Below, one piece after another: positions 63,250 to 64,000 of a stretch of DNA of 64,000 nucleotides (its first letter is position 1; the number at the start of each line of letters is the position of its first letter). This stretch comes from Pseudorhodobacter sp. E13 (GTDB lineage Bacteria > Pseudomonadota > Alphaproteobacteria > Rhodobacterales > Rhodobacteraceae): the NCBI RefSeq assembly GCF_003991405.1, contig NZ_RPEN01000155.1, positions 62,001-126,000 of the forward strand, given 5' to 3'. Both the position numbers and the translations under genes were made by a program. The notes beneath the pieces were generated by a model. The model worked only from the letters and a program-made list of their open reading frames with translations. It searched no databases and was not told the DNA's origin.

Positions 63250-64000
63250 ATGAAACAACGGCAACTTGGGGCAAATGGCCCACAGGTATCGGCTATTGGG
63301 CTTGGCTGCCTGAGCTTTGGTGGCATCTTTGGCGCGACGGATCGCGCGGAGTCTTTTGCAGCACTCGATGCGGCATGGGAGGCAGGGATCACCTTTTACG
63401 ACACGGCGAATATCTATGGTTCGGGCGTGTCGGAAACCGTGCTGGGCGATTGGCTGGCTGATCGCGGGCATGATGCGGTGGTGGCGACCAAGGTTGGCAT
63501 CGTGACCACCCCGCCGCGCGGCTTCAACAATTCGGAACCCTATATCCGGGCAGAGTTGGAGGCCTCGCTGCGCCGCCTGAAAACCGATCATGTCGCGCTG
63601 TATTACATCCACCGCCGCCAGCAGGATATCCCGGTAGAGGATGTTGCGGGCTTTATGGCGCGGTTGATCGACGAAGGCAAAATCGGCGGTTACGGATTGT
63701 CAGAGGTGGCCCCCCATACCATCCGCCGCGCCCATGCGGTGCATCCGGTGCGGGCGGTGCAGAATGAATATTCGCTGTGGACGCGCCTGCCGGAACTGGG
63801 GGTAATCCGCGCCTGCAAGGATCTGGGCGTGGCCTTCGTGCCGTTTTCGCCTGTTGCGCGCGGGATGCTGACGGATGCGCAACCCGACCCGGCGCAGATG
63901 GGCGAGGGTGATATTCGCCGCAATATCCCGCGTTTTCAGGAACCGAACCTCAGCGCGAACCGGGCCGCGATTGAACCGTTCCGCGCCTTTGCCGCGGCCA
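63250..64000 (+). CDS. Aldo/keto reductase (3' end outside window)
   Basis: ATG 63250 (AAAAGGA upstream); 250 residues are visible and the frame is open at the end of the window. It is an NADPH-dependent TIM-barrel reductase: GLGCLSFGGIFG, the catalytic aspartate and tyrosine in FYDTANIYGSG, the lysine in VVATKVGIV, the histidine in LYYIHRRQQD and GKIGGYGLSEV. It is the YajO/Tas-like group by look. It may be in an operon with the SHMT-fold gene. Confidence 0.92.
   Translation, partial: MKQRQLGANGPQVSAIGLGCLSFGGIFGATDRAESFAALDAAWEAGITFYDTANIYGSGVSETVLGDWLADRGHDAVVATKVGIVTTPPRGFNNSEPYIRAELEASLRRLKTDHVALYYIHRRQQDIPVEDVAGFMARLIDEGKIGGYGLSEVAPHTIRRAHAVHPVRAVQNEYSLWTRLPELGVIRACKDLGVAFVPFSPVARGMLTDAQPDPAQMGEGDIRRNIPRFQEPNLSANRAAIEPFRAFAAA

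Noticed and set aside
62080-63612. 510-codon frame antisense to the SHMT-fold and aldo/keto reductase genes
   Set aside because: Spans two good plus-strand genes and gives Arg/Gln/His-rich sequence without a domain.

Overview
The window reads as a chromosomal segment of an alphaproteobacterium, most likely family Rhodobacteraceae. The grounds are high GC content, dense head-to-tail operons with ATGA/TAATG overlaps, a perfect FnrL-type box, a TIGR02300 protein, an IalB-family protein, a Rhizobium etli-type asparaginase and the gene order gpmI-envC-ctpA-rppH downstream of rsfS-rlmH. This placement comes from recalled family knowledge; no search was run. I saw no prophage, insertion sequence, CRISPR array or rRNA. 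There are two tRNAs (Pro-CGG, Ala-GGC).

Region by region. 1-5.6 kb: the end of a family-2 glycosyltransferase, then a 1516-residue hybrid protein (formyltransferase, then an adenylation domain split by a luciferase-like monooxygenase, then a carrier protein), then its phosphopantetheinyl transferase. The three genes are nearly or actually overlapping and look like one biosynthetic unit; this is the most unusual content of the window. 5.6-17.2 kb: a minus-strand two-component system (hybrid PAS kinase and OmpR-type regulator) faces a long plus-strand operon made of acyl-CoA synthetase, LIV/HAAT-type ABC transporter (two ATPases, two permeases, an extra small membrane protein, a binding protein) and a phenylacetate-CoA-ligase-like protein with an altered P-loop. 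Together they look like sensing, uptake and CoA activation of an organic acid. 17.3-23.3 kb: LysR regulator, S49 peptidase, small Cys4 protein, CaCA exchanger, pteridine-reductase-like SDR and uvrC, with a 311-bp AT-rich gap before uvrC. 23.3-32 kb: minus-strand genes for an ornithine-cyclodeaminase homologue, a HAD hydrolase, transporters, S-formylglutathione hydrolase, a YcaQ-like glycosylase, rlmN and an IalB-like protein.

32-45 kb: asparaginase and partner, tRNA-Pro, two EamA transporters, a second CaCA exchanger, leuB, an exported EEP-fold protein with a membrane partner, leuD/leuC, a MscS channel and an HTH-DUF2975 pair. 45-52.6 kb: a frameshifted gene, then rsfS-rlmH, an Ldh-type dehydrogenase and gpmI-envC-ctpA-rppH (ribosome silencing, 23S modification, glycolysis, division and envelope proteolysis, RNA decay). 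52.6-64 kb: msrAB, another EamA transporter, adenine deaminase with a coupled esterase, tRNA-Ala, TIGR02300, a YgjP-like metallopeptidase, a GntR regulator, an FNR-box-linked DUF6455-like gene, deoD, a GcvA-type LysR regulator facing an SHMT-fold enzyme, and the start of an aldo/keto reductase.

An 84-bp hairpin-rich repeat occurs twice (5595-5678 and 28212-28295; 82 of 84 identical), each time just downstream of a minus-strand gene. Start codons were chosen by Shine-Dalgarno (SD) position, overlap with the neighbour and family length. Several differ from the longest open frame and are flagged in the entries.
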